From NCBI GenBank assembly GCA_934647145.1, contig CAKUFB010000150.1, positions 1 through 6,653 of the forward strand: a stretch of DNA of 6,653 nucleotides, read 5' to 3'. Below are positions 1 through 5,582 of the stretch, piece by piece (within the stretch, counting starts at the first letter, position 1; every line of letters begins with the position of its first letter). This DNA comes from an uncultured Clostridia bacterium (lineage in GTDB: Bacteria > Bacillota > Clostridia > Christensenellales > Aristaeellaceae). The translations under genes and the position numbers were made by a program. The notes below the pieces were generated by a model, which saw nothing but the letters and a program-made list of their open reading frames with translations, searched no databases and was not told the DNA's origin.

Positions 1-1
1 G

Positions 2-184
2 CTGGGCGCGGTGAGCGGCGGCTACTGGCTGCTGGTGACGGCGGTGTTCCTGCTGTACACCTTCGGCCCGAGCGGCAGCGGCAACCCGCGCTACAGCTGG
101 ATCATCTGGGCGGTCGGCGGCGTGCTCTTCGGCGTGGTGATGCTGATCATGCGCGTGATCGTGCGCGCGCCGAAGGACCGCTGA
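2..184 (+). CDS. C-terminal fragment of a membrane protein (possibly the membrane tail of an HTH regulator)
   Basis: An open frame enters from the left edge of the window and ends at a TGA at 182-184, leaving the last 60 residues. Two hydrophobic segments are visible: about residues 7-21 (motif GGYWLLVTAVFLLYTF) and about residues 32-54 (SWIIWAVGGVLFGVVMLIM). They are separated by a short polar Gly/Ser/Asn-rich loop, and the chain ends in a basic tail (RAPKDR), which suggests a cytoplasmic C-terminus. The pattern of a YWLLVTA helix followed by WIIWAVGGVLFG resembles, from memory, the membrane tail found on some clostridial XRE-type helix-turn-helix proteins and related small membrane proteins. 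The N-terminal part that would decide this lies outside the window. That it is the end of a membrane protein is fairly secure; the family is a guess. Confidence 0.65.
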   Translation: MGAVSGGYWLLVTAVFLLYTFGPSGSGNPRYSWIIWAVGGVLFGVVMLIMRVIVRAPKDR

Positions 185-220
185 GGCGAGCCTTCACCCG
201 GCCGGCGGGAAATGCTCGCC
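185..220 (+). terminator. Hairpin directly after the stop codon, no T-tract
   Basis: A 7-bp perfect stem (GGCGAGC at 185-191 with GCTCGCC at 214-220) begins on the base after the TGA. It encloses a second 4-bp stem (CCCG 197-200 with CGGG 206-209). No run of T follows, so it is not a textbook intrinsic terminator. It may act in Rho-dependent termination or 3'-end protection of the upstream membrane-protein mRNA. Confidence 0.4.
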
Positions 221-341
221 TGACAGGCGGCGTGAGCAGGGCTCCGGCGCATAAAAAGGGCACGTCACAAAAAACTTCCGCGCGTTTTACAATAACACCC
301 AAAAAACATCAAAAGATGCGCAAAAGAATCGGCGAGGGAAG

Positions 342-371
342 TTGACAGGGCCGGTCAATTGCATATATAAT
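342..371 (+). promoter_or_regulatory. Consensus sigma-A-type promoter for the zinc-ribbon gene
   Basis: The sequence shows TTGACA at 342-347 and TATAAT at 366-371, both perfect consensus hexamers, separated by 18 bp. The expected transcription start is near 378, giving a leader of about 40 bases to the start codon at 420. The -35 box is part of a short dyad (TTGAC 342-346, GTCAA 354-358) that could be an operator. The flanks from about 270 are AT-rich against a GC-rich background, as expected for a promoter region. Confidence 0.85.
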
Positions 372-419
372 AAGCGATATGAACTGGAGACGCTGCCATG
401 ATGAAGAGGGAGGAACGAA

Positions 420-731
420 ATGGATAACAAGTGCTGCGTTGTCTGCGGCGCGATACTGGAGAACCCCGACCCGTATGTGCTGTATCATTCCGAAAAGACG
501 GGCAGGGAGTCCTATGCCTGTCCCGAGTGCGCCCGCAGGCTCAATCAGCTGCTGACGGAGGAGGACGCGGAGCCCCTGAAGCAGTCGCTGGAGTATCTGG
601 AGCAGTATACGCAGAAAATCAGGGCGATGGAGGATAAGGATCTGCTGGCCGTGCTGGCGGAGATCATTGAGGACGCCGTCGACCTGGTCAAGCGCGCTGC
701 GCAGGAAACGAACCAGGCAGCCGCCGATTGA
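420..731 (+). CDS. Small double-CxxC (zinc-ribbon-like) protein of unknown function
   Basis: This encodes 103 residues and starts at an ATG with a good Shine-Dalgarno site (GGGAGGA, 408-414) 5 bases upstream. The N-terminal third carries two cysteine pairs, C6-x2-C9 and C34-x2-C37, with an extra C5. That arrangement is typical of a treble-clef or zinc-ribbon knuckle that would bind one zinc ion. From about residue 45 the chain is acidic and strongly helical (DAEPLKQSLEYLEQY, then LLAVLAEIIEDAVDLVKRAA) and could be an amphipathic or coiled-coil helix pair used for protein contacts. There is no signal peptide or membrane segment, so it should be cytoplasmic. It is transcribed alone from a consensus promoter and faces galE convergently. 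I do not recognise a named family. The Cys pairs, strong promoter and clean RBS make it a real gene; DNA, RNA or protein binding are all open. Confidence 0.85.
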   Translation: MDNKCCVVCGAILENPDPYVLYHSEKTGRESYACPECARRLNQLLTEEDAEPLKQSLEYLEQYTQKIRAMEDKDLLAVLAEIIEDAVDLVKRAAQETNQAAAD

Positions 732-776
732 TTCGCAGGAGGATTCACGGGGCGCCTTTTGGACTCCTTCCGCGTC

Positions 777-811
777 TGAAAGCCCCGGCGCCGCCAAGCC
801 CGCGGCTTTCA
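777..811. repeat. Inverted repeat in the convergent spacer (8-bp arms)
   Basis: TGAAAGCC at 777-784 is perfectly complementary to GGCTTTCA at 804-811, with a 19-base loop. It lies about 45 bases after the stop of the zinc-ribbon gene. The right arm ends in only three T, so it is at best a weak terminator for that gene. Confidence 0.4.
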
Positions 812-817
812 TCCCGG

Positions 818-856
818 AACGGACGAAAAACCCGCCCCTGAGAATCCCCGTCCGTT
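818..856. repeat. Second inverted repeat in the convergent spacer (8-bp arms)
   Basis: AACGGACG at 818-825 pairs perfectly with CGTCCGTT at 849-856 across a 23-base loop. No T-tract follows on either strand. It sits between the repeat at 777-811 and the stronger hairpin at 888-920, and may be part of a bidirectional transcription-end zone between the convergent genes. Confidence 0.4.
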
Positions 857-887
857 GAATCATCGCGTACCTGGCCGGACATGATGC

Positions 888-920
888 GCTCCCCCCGGCG
901 GTTGAACTGCCGGGGGGAGC
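888..920. terminator. Strong 12-bp perfect hairpin between convergent genes
   Basis: GCTCCCCCCGGC (888-899) and GCCGGGGGGAGC (909-920) form a perfect 12-bp, almost all G/C stem with a 9-base loop. It lies 29 bases past the galE stop codon on the minus strand, where a galE terminator would be expected, and could also stop rightward transcription from the zinc-ribbon gene. Neither side carries a T-tract, so it is either a T-independent or Rho-assisted terminator or a 3'-stabilising stem-loop. Confidence 0.65.
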
Positions 921-949
921 TGTGCGCAGGGCGCGTATGCGGCGGGAGG

Positions 950-1963
950 TCAGGCCTCGTAGCCGTTGGGGTTCATTTCCTTGAAGCGCCAGGAGTCGGC
1001 GCACATGTCGTAGAGCGTCTTTTCGGCCTTCCAGCCCAGCAGCTTCTCGGCCTTGGCGGGGTCGCCGTAGCACATCGGCACGTCGCCGGGGCGGCGGGGC
1101 GCCATGTCGTAGGGCACCTTTTTGCCGGTCGCCTTTTCGAAGGTGGTCAGGATGTCCAGCACGCTGTAGCCCACGCCGGTGCCCAGGTTGAAGGCCTCCG
1201 CGCCGGTATGCGTGTCGGCGTAGCGCAGGGCGCACAGGTGTCCCTTTGCCAGGTCGACCACATGGATGTAGTCGCGCACGCAGGTGCCGTCGGGCGTGTC
1301 ATAGTCATTGCCGAAGACGTGCAGCATCTTGGTCTTGCCGCACACCGCGTTGACCACGTTGGGCATGAGGTTGTTGGGCTTGCCGTTGGGGTTTTCGCCG
1401 ATCAGGCCGGACGGATGCGCGCCCACCGGGTTAAAGTAGCGCAGCAGAATGACGGACAGGCTCTTGTCGGCGAACGCCCAGTCGCGCAGAATCTGCTCGA
1501 TCATGTACTTGGTCCAGCCGTAGGGGCTGCTGCAGCCCAGCCTGGCCGTCTCGGGCACGGGGGAGAAGTCCGGCGCGCCGTACACGGTGGCCGAGGAGGA
1601 GAAGACCAGCTTCTTCACGCCGTGAGCGGCCATGACCTCGCAAAGGGTCAGCGTGGCGTCCAGGTTGTTGCGGTAGTACATCAGCGGCTCGCTGACCGAT
1701 TCGCCCACCGCCTTGAGGCCGGCGAAGTGAATGACCGCGTCGATCGACTCCGCGTCGAACAGCTCGTTCATCGCCTTCTTGTCGCAGCAGTCGGCTACGT
1801 ACAGCTTCACGTCCTTGCCGGTGATCTTCTTCACGCGGCGCAGCGCTTCCTCCTGGCTGTTGACCAGGTTGTCCACCACCACCACGTCATAGCCGGCGTT
1901 CAGCAGTTCCACACAGGTATGCGAGCCGATATAACCGGCGCCGCCCGTCAGCAGGATACTCAT
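950..1963 (-). CDS. galE: UDP-glucose 4-epimerase
   Basis: The 337-residue product interconverts UDP-galactose and UDP-glucose with bound NAD+, the last step of the Leloir pathway and a source of UDP-galactose for envelope polysaccharides. It is a cytoplasmic extended-SDR enzyme of normal family length. The N-terminal Rossmann motif is GGAGYIG at residues 7-13, with the acidic residue D31 after the second strand. The catalytic set is S124 (in FSSSATVYG), Y148 and K152 (YGWTK). Typical later motifs are LRYFNPVGAHPSG (174-186), the NNLMP motif at 197-201, DGTCVRDYIHVVDLA (225-239) and FNLGTGVGYSVL (258-269). The start at 1963 is chosen because AGGCGG (1978-1973) lies 9 bases upstream. An ATG at 1972 touches that site, and the frame stays open much further upstream only as antisense of tcdA. 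It is divergent from tcdA and transcribed from its own promoter. Confidence 0.97.
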   Translation of the reverse strand: MSILLTGGAGYIGSHTCVELLNAGYDVVVVDNLVNSQEEALRRVKKITGKDVKLYVADCCDKKAMNELFDAESIDAVIHFAGLKAVGESVSEPLMYYRNNLDATLTLCEVMAAHGVKKLVFSSSATVYGAPDFSPVPETARLGCSSPYGWTKYMIEQILRDWAFADKSLSVILLRYFNPVGAHPSGLIGENPNGKPNNLMPNVVNAVCGKTKMLHVFGNDYDTPDGTCVRDYIHVVDLAKGHLCALRYADTHTGAEAFNLGTGVGYSVLDILTTFEKATGKKVPYDMAPRRPGDVPMCYGDPAKAEKLLGWKAEKTLYDMCADSWRFKEMNPNGYEA

Positions 1964-1972
1964 AAGACACAT

Positions 1973-1980
1973 CCGCCTTT
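1973..1980 (-). promoter_or_regulatory. Ribosome binding site deciding the galE start
   Basis: Minus-strand AAAGGCGG lies 9 bases before the ATG at 1963 and directly abuts the alternative ATG at 1972-1970. The spacing selects 1963, which also gives the standard GalE N-terminus with the Rossmann strand starting at residue 2. Confidence 0.6.
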
Positions 1981-2009
1981 CATCGAAAGAATCCCTTGAA
2001 ACGCCTTCC

Positions 2010-2038
2010 ATTATAAACGCATTTTGTCCGCATTTCAA
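2010..2038 (-). promoter_or_regulatory. galE promoter
   Basis: On the minus strand TTGAAA (2038-2033) and TATAAT (2015-2010) are separated by exactly 17 bp, which predicts a start near 2003 and a 5' leader of about 40 bases. The -35 box is contained in one arm (2033-2039) of a 7-bp inverted repeat whose other arm, 1995-2001, falls just after the predicted start. This is a candidate operator arrangement or leader structure. Confidence 0.75.
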
Positions 2039-2114
2039 GTCAAAAAGAGGAAAAAGACATGTCACGGCGAACACAATACATATCAAAAGACTGGGAAATC
2101 GCGTGAAGCGATCC

Positions 2115-2120
2115 GGAGGA
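2115..2120 (+). promoter_or_regulatory. Ribosome binding site deciding the tcdA start
   Basis: GGAGGA lies 6 bases before the ATG at 2127. The frame also has a GTG at 2103, but the Shine-Dalgarno would then lie inside the gene, so 2127 is preferred. Confidence 0.75.
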
Positions 2121-2126
2121 ATATTT

Positions 2127-2834
2127 ATGGAGGAGCAATTCATTCGCACCGCGCGCCTGATCGGCGAGGAAGCGGTGGACAGGCTGGCGAAGGCAAGGGT
2201 GCTGCTGTTCGGCGTGGGCGGCGTGGGGTCGTTTGCGGCCGAGGCGCTCGCGCGAGCGGGCGTGGGGGAGATCACGCTGGTGGACGGCGATACGGTCGCC
2301 CCGTCCAACCTGAACCGGCAGCTGGTGGCGCTGCGCTCGACGATCGGCCGGAGCAAGGCCGAGGTCATGGCCGAGCGCATCCGCGACATCAACCCCGCCT
2401 GCCGCGTCACGCCGCTCAACCTGTTCTATGGAAAGGACAACCCGGACGCGTTCGACTTTTCGGCCTGTGATTACGTGATCGACGCGATCGATTCGGTCAC
2501 CTCCAAGCTGCTGCTGGCCGAGAAGTGCAGGTTCGCCGGCACGCCGATCATCTCCAGCATGGGCACGGGCAACAAGCTCGACCCCACGAAATTCGTCGTC
2601 ACCGACATCTCGAAGACCCACACCTGCCCGCTGGCGCGCGTCATGCGCCGGGAGCTGCACAGGCGCGGCATCGACCACCTGAAGGTGCTCTACAGCCTCG
2701 AGCCGGCGCGCATCCCCGATGCGGACGAGACGGGCAGCCGCCGCACCCCGGCCTCGATTTCCTTCGTGCCGCCGGTCGCCGGAATGATCCTGGCGGGCGA
2801 GGTGATCTGCGATCTGGCCGGCGTCGAGCGGTGA
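2127..2834 (+). CDS. tcdA: tRNA threonylcarbamoyladenosine dehydratase (E1-like/ThiF family)
   Basis: The 235-residue protein belongs to the ThiF/MoeB/E1-like superfamily. The TcdA (YgdL/CsdL) branch uses ATP to dehydrate t6A at position 37 of ANN-decoding tRNAs to the cyclic form ct6A, which supports decoding accuracy. Visible features are the nucleotide-binding loop GVGGVGS (residues 29-35) and the acidic end of the next strand with the following segment LVDGDTVAPSNLNRQ (51-65), whose Asn/Arg pair is typical for ATP binding. These are followed by DYVIDAIDSV (115-124), ISSMGTGNKLDPTKF (142-156), and the C-terminal ISFVPPVAGMILAGEVI block (211-227) that marks this branch. It lacks the C-terminal rhodanese or sulphur-carrier features of MoeB/ThiF partners. 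It is shorter than the roughly 268-residue E. coli enzyme, as I recall is usual for Clostridia. No csdA/csdE or thi/moe genes are nearby. It is divergent from galE; its own promoter is not obvious. Confidence 0.92.
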   Translation: MEEQFIRTARLIGEEAVDRLAKARVLLFGVGGVGSFAAEALARAGVGEITLVDGDTVAPSNLNRQLVALRSTIGRSKAEVMAERIRDINPACRVTPLNLFYGKDNPDAFDFSACDYVIDAIDSVTSKLLLAEKCRFAGTPIISSMGTGNKLDPTKFVVTDISKTHTCPLARVMRRELHRRGIDHLKVLYSLEPARIPDADETGSRRTPASISFVPPVAGMILAGEVICDLAGVER

Positions 2835-2880
2835 ATTGCCTGGAAATCAATGGAAATGGGTTAAATGTTCTCCCAAAACC

Positions 2881-2909
2881 TTGACTTGAGGCAACTTTTC
2901 AGGTAAAAT
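2881..2909 (+). promoter_or_regulatory. Promoter for the YARHG cell-wall protein
   Basis: TTGACT (2881-2886) and TAAAAT (2904-2909) are separated by 17 bp, which predicts a start near 2916 and a leader of about 47 bases to the ATG at 2963. It lies 46 bases after the tcdA stop in an AT-rich island, so the downstream gene has its own transcription unit even if tcdA reads through. Confidence 0.8.
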
Positions 2910-2962
2910 TGCGTCAGATAACATGTAATTACCAAAAATGTAAATACAGGGAGGTCTTTCCG

Positions 2963-4930
2963 ATGAAAAATACCTCGAGATGGATTGCCATGCTGCTGGC
3001 CGCGCTGATGCTGCTCAGCGGCATGCCCGCGCTGGCGGAGGGCGCGACCGGCCAGGGCGCGACGACGGCTCCTCAGACCGCCGCGCAGGATCTCAAGTCG
3101 GTCGGCGGCGCGTTCGCGGCCAAGTCCGATTCGCAGCTGTTTATGATTCTGCCCAACGAGACCGGCTCCAGCCTGTACGCCATGCCCCTGACCGGCGGCG
3201 CGCTGACGCTGGTGGATTCGGCTCCCCAGATCGACGAGGCCTTCTGCGTGAATAACGAGCTGTATTACCTGTCCTATACCGGCGCTTCCTTCAACGTGAA
3301 CCGCCGCGCCGCCGACGGCAGCCGCACCATCCTGGCCGCGTTCAACGCGCCGCAGGTCGTACACGCGCTGACCTGGTACAACGGCAGCCTGTACTGCCTG
3401 GTGGACAGCAAGCTCACCCGCGTGGATCTCAGCGGCGCGATCACCACCGTCAGCGACCAGCGGATGGAGGAGTATACCATCGCCGACGGCATCATCTACT
3501 ATGCCTCCAGCGACAACCAGAAGACCTATACCCGGGAATCCGCGATGAATCAGGGCGTCACCATCACCCAGAGCGCGGGCTGCCTGTACCAGATGCTGCT
3601 CGACGGCACCGGAAACGTGGTCTTCTACGAGCAGGGCGTTTCCTCGATCAAGGCCTTCGGCGACAACGTGTACTTCCACAACATGGACAAGAACTACAAC
3701 GTCAGCGGCGCCGACCAGGAGTGGCTGGACGGCCTGCTGTTCCGCGTGAACGTGCTCACGGCGCAGATGGTGCTGGTGAGCAGCACCTATGACTGGGACT
3801 ACCGGCCCACCGCCTCCGGCATGGTCATCTACCGCAAGGAGCAGATCGCCCTGACCGGCATGGACGGCGCGGAGACCACGCTCAGCACCCCCGATTCCTA
3901 CTCCTACGTGGCGCTGCTCGACGACTGCGCCATCGTCTACGAGTACAACCTGCAGAAGCTGACCATGGTGCCCTACAACGGAACCGGCTCGGTGCTGCTG
4001 CACGAGGGCGCGTTCGTCGCCAACAACACCGAGGCGAACAACCCCGTGACCCAGACCGGCACGACGACTCCCCCGACGGACAACACCACGCCGAACGGCA
4101 CGACAAACAACACCACGAACAACACGACCGGCAACACGGCCGCTCCCACCGGCTCCATCATGTACGGCGAGAGCAGCGACCGCGTGAAGACCATGCAGAG
4201 GCGACTGGTCGAGCTGGGCTACCTGGCCAGCGCGGACGGCGTGTTCGGCGCGAAGACCCTGGCGGCGGTCAAGGCGTTCCAGCGCAAGGCCGGTCTGACC
4301 GTGGACGGCATCGCCGGCACCCGTACCCTCAACTCCCTGAACAGCTCGAGCGCCCCCAGGGCCGACAAGATCGCCGAGGTGGAGGGCGACTCCAGCTACA
4401 TCTTCCCGCATTCCTCGACCAAGAAGCTCACCCGCGAGCAGATCCTCAAGCTGGACAGGAGCCTGTGGCCCTATGCCCGCAACGAGATCTACGCCCGCCA
4501 CGGCTACTCCTTCTCGCACGCCAACTTCAGGAAGTACTTCAGCAACAAGAGCTGGTATAAGGAAGGCGGCTTCTCCACCAAGGACCTCAACGAGATCGAG
4601 TGGTACAACATGGATCTGATCAAGGCCATGGAGAAGGAGTTCGCGTCCGGTTCGAGTACCCCCTCTACCGAGAGCGACTACATCTTCCCGGAATCCTCGA
4701 CCAGGAAGCTCACCAAGGCCGAAATCCGCAAGGTGGATAAGAAGCTGTGGGCGTATGGCCGCAACGAAATCTATGCCCGCCACGGCTACTCCTTCACCAA
4801 GGAGAACTATAAAAAGTACTTTAAATCCAAGTCCTGGTACAAGGCCGGCGGCTTCTCCACCAAGAACATCAGCGAAATCGAGTGGTACAATATGGAGCTG
4901 ATCAAGTGGATGGAGGACAACGAGGGCTGA
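2963..4930 (+). CDS. Secreted cell-wall protein: propeller-like region, peptidoglycan-binding domain, two YARHG domains
   Basis: The product is a 655-residue exported protein. The start is set by GGGAGG (2949-2954) 8 bases before the ATG; the frame is open a little further upstream but without an RBS. Residues 1-25 are a Sec signal peptide (basic N-end, hydrophobic core, cut after PALA at A25). There is no Cys at +1, so it is not a lipoprotein. Residues about 45-350 are rich in Gly/Tyr/Asp strand repeats such as LYAMPLTGG, LYYLSYTG and LYCLVDSKLTRVD, typical of DUF5050/propeller-like folds. Residues 354-396 are an Asn/Thr-rich linker. Residues about 399-460 are a PG_binding_1 domain (VKTMQRRLVELGYL, DGVFGAKTLAAVKAFQ). 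Residues 479-559 and 573-653 are tandem YARHG domains, each with RNEIYARHGYSF and EIEWYNM. It should sit on the cell surface bound to peptidoglycan. Ligand and role are unknown. It is transcribed alone and followed by a strong terminator. Confidence 0.93.
   Translation: MKNTSRWIAMLLAALMLLSGMPALAEGATGQGATTAPQTAAQDLKSVGGAFAAKSDSQLFMILPNETGSSLYAMPLTGGALTLVDSAPQIDEAFCVNNELYYLSYTGASFNVNRRAADGSRTILAAFNAPQVVHALTWYNGSLYCLVDSKLTRVDLSGAITTVSDQRMEEYTIADGIIYYASSDNQKTYTRESAMNQGVTITQSAGCLYQMLLDGTGNVVFYEQGVSSIKAFGDNVYFHNMDKNYNVSGADQEWLDGLLFRVNVLTAQMVLVSSTYDWDYRPTASGMVIYRKEQIALTGMDGAETTLSTPDSYSYVALLDDCAIVYEYNLQKLTMVPYNGTGSVLLHEGAFVANNTEANNPVTQTGTTTPPTDNTTPNGTTNNTTNNTTGNTAAPTGSIMYGESSDRVKTMQRRLVELGYLASADGVFGAKTLAAVKAFQRKAGLTVDGIAGTRTLNSLNSSSAPRADKIAEVEGDSSYIFPHSSTKKLTREQILKLDRSLWPYARNEIYARHGYSFSHANFRKYFSNKSWYKEGGFSTKDLNEIEWYNMDLIKAMEKEFASGSSTPSTESDYIFPESSTRKLTKAEIRKVDKKLWAYGRNEIYARHGYSFTKENYKKYFKSKSWYKAGGFSTKNISEIEWYNMELIKWMEDNEG
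4397..4921 (+). repeat. Tandem in-frame duplication encoding two YARHG domains
   Basis: The unit at 4397-4639 is repeated at 4679-4921 with a register of 282 bases (94 codons). By hand count 55 of 81 aligned residues are identical, with no gap. The most invariant blocks are RNEIYARHGYSF, KSWYK and EIEWYNM. The units are joined by a Ser/Thr-rich spacer (GSSTPSTES). The divergence shows an old, selected duplication rather than a recent slippage. Confidence 0.9.
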
Positions 4931-4950
4931 TTTGCCGCAGAGCATACAGA

Positions 4951-4979
4951 AGGCGCCTTCCGGACGGAGGGCGCTTTTT
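4951..4979 (+). terminator. Strong intrinsic terminator between the YARHG gene and glpP
   Basis: An 11-bp stem (4951-4961 with 4966-4976, including two G-T wobbles) is closed by a GGAC tetraloop and followed by TTTTTC (T run 4975-4979). It begins 20 bases after the YARHG stop codon and ends 18 bases before the glpP start. The glpP Shine-Dalgarno follows it immediately. It ends the cell-wall gene transcript, and because it sits in what would be the leader of glpP it could also serve as an attenuator. Confidence 0.88.
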
Positions 4980-4984
4980 CTCGG

Positions 4985-4990
4985 AAAGGA
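4985..4990 (+). promoter_or_regulatory. Ribosome binding site deciding the glpP start (GTG)
   Basis: AAAGGA lies 7 bases before the GTG at 4998. The frame extends up to 4932 but would then run through the terminator hairpin, and the alignment to GlpP begins only after 4998, so GTG is taken as the start. Confidence 0.65.
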
Positions 4991-4997
4991 CGAGCCC

Positions 4998-5576
4998 GTG
5001 AAGAACGATTTTCTGCAGAAACTCGAAACGCGGCCTGTGATTGCGGCGGTGCGCGACCCGCGGGATCTCGAGGCGGCCATTCGCAGCCGCGCGGCGGCAG
5101 TTTTCCTGCTGGGCGGCAGCCTGATGACGCTTCCGGGATGCGTGGAGCGGGCGAAGAACAGCGGCAAGTACGTGTTCGTACACCTGGATCTGTGCGACGG
5201 GCTGGGCAAGGACGCGGCGGCGGCCGACTGGATTGCGCTGACGGTGCGGCCGGACGGCCTGATTTCCACCCGGCAGCAGCTGCTCAGGCGGGCGCGCGAG
5301 CACGGCCTGATGACCATTCAAAGGCTGTTTCTGATGGATTCCGAGTCGCTCAAAAGCGGCGTGAAGCTGATTTCAAGCGCTCCGCCCGACCTGGTCGAGG
5401 TGCTGCCCGGGCTTCTGCCCAGGGCGATTCGCGCGCTGCGGGAAAGGCTGGGGCTGCCGGTGATTGCCGGTGGCATGGTGACTGAAGAAGCGGACGTGAC
5501 GCAGGCGCTTGCCGCCGGGGCGGCGGGCGTGTCGAGCAGCGTGCGCGAGCTGTGGAGCATGGAAGGGAAGGAATGA
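4998..5576 (+). CDS. glpP: Glycerol-3-phosphate-responsive antiterminator
   Basis: The 192-residue protein matches the GlpP family, a TIM-barrel-like RNA-binding regulator. In Bacillus subtilis GlpP binds glycerol-3-phosphate and the 5' leader of glpD mRNA, preventing termination and stabilising the message. Family blocks appear in order: PVIAAVRDPRDLEAA (residues 13-27), VFLLGGSL (35-42), VFVHLDLCDGLG (59-70), PDGLISTRQQLLRRA (85-99), MTIQRLFLMDSESL (105-118), VEVLPGLLPRAI (133-144), PVIAGGMV (154-161) and the Ala/Gly-rich AALAAGAAGVSS end. Length is normal. The GTG start is 18 bases after a terminator. No glpK, glpF, glpD or other glycerol gene is in the window, so its target may be elsewhere in the genome or be its own operon. 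The ROK kinase follows after 6 bases, so the two are probably co-transcribed. Confidence 0.93.
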   Translation: MKNDFLQKLETRPVIAAVRDPRDLEAAIRSRAAAVFLLGGSLMTLPGCVERAKNSGKYVFVHLDLCDGLGKDAAAADWIALTVRPDGLISTRQQLLRRAREHGLMTIQRLFLMDSESLKSGVKLISSAPPDLVEVLPGLLPRAIRALRERLGLPVIAGGMVTEEADVTQALAAGAAGVSSSVRELWSMEGKE

Positions 5577-5582
5577 CGCGGG

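Noticed and set aside
264..293. Possible second promoter (GTCACA, 18 bp, TACAAT) upstream of the main one
   Set aside because: The -35 match is only 4 of 6 and a perfect promoter lies 78 bases downstream; too weak to list as a feature.
398..427. Short leader peptide starting at the ATG at 398
   Set aside because: It would be only 9 codons, has no RBS of its own, and runs over the Shine-Dalgarno of the 420-731 gene; no sign of an attenuator.
881..1999. Long open frame on the plus strand opposite galE (372 codons)
   Set aside because: It is the antisense shadow of a confidently identified galE; its translation is low-complexity (Val/His/Ala/Gly-rich) and matches no family.
2054..2082. Possible tcdA promoter (AAGACA, 17 bp, TACATA)
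   Set aside because: The -35 box matches at 4 of 6 and the -10 box at 3 of 6, which is near what AT-rich sequence gives by chance; the true tcdA promoter remains unplaced.
2836..2894. Inverted repeat TTGCCT/AGGCAA after tcdA as a terminator
   Set aside because: Only 6 bp with a 47-base loop, and the right arm lies inside the next promoter; not a credible terminator.
4082..4139. Asn/Thr codon-rich tract in the YARHG gene as a microsatellite or CRISPR-like repeat
   Set aside because: It is an in-frame flexible linker (AAC/ACG/ACC codons) between two domains, with no regular repeat unit or spacers.
2861..5317. 818-codon open frame on the minus strand opposite the YARHG gene and glpP
   Set aside because: Strong G/C bias at third positions of the sense gene removes stops from the antisense frame; the translation is Val/Gly/Ala/His-rich low complexity, has no RBS, and covers two unrelated sense genes and a terminator.
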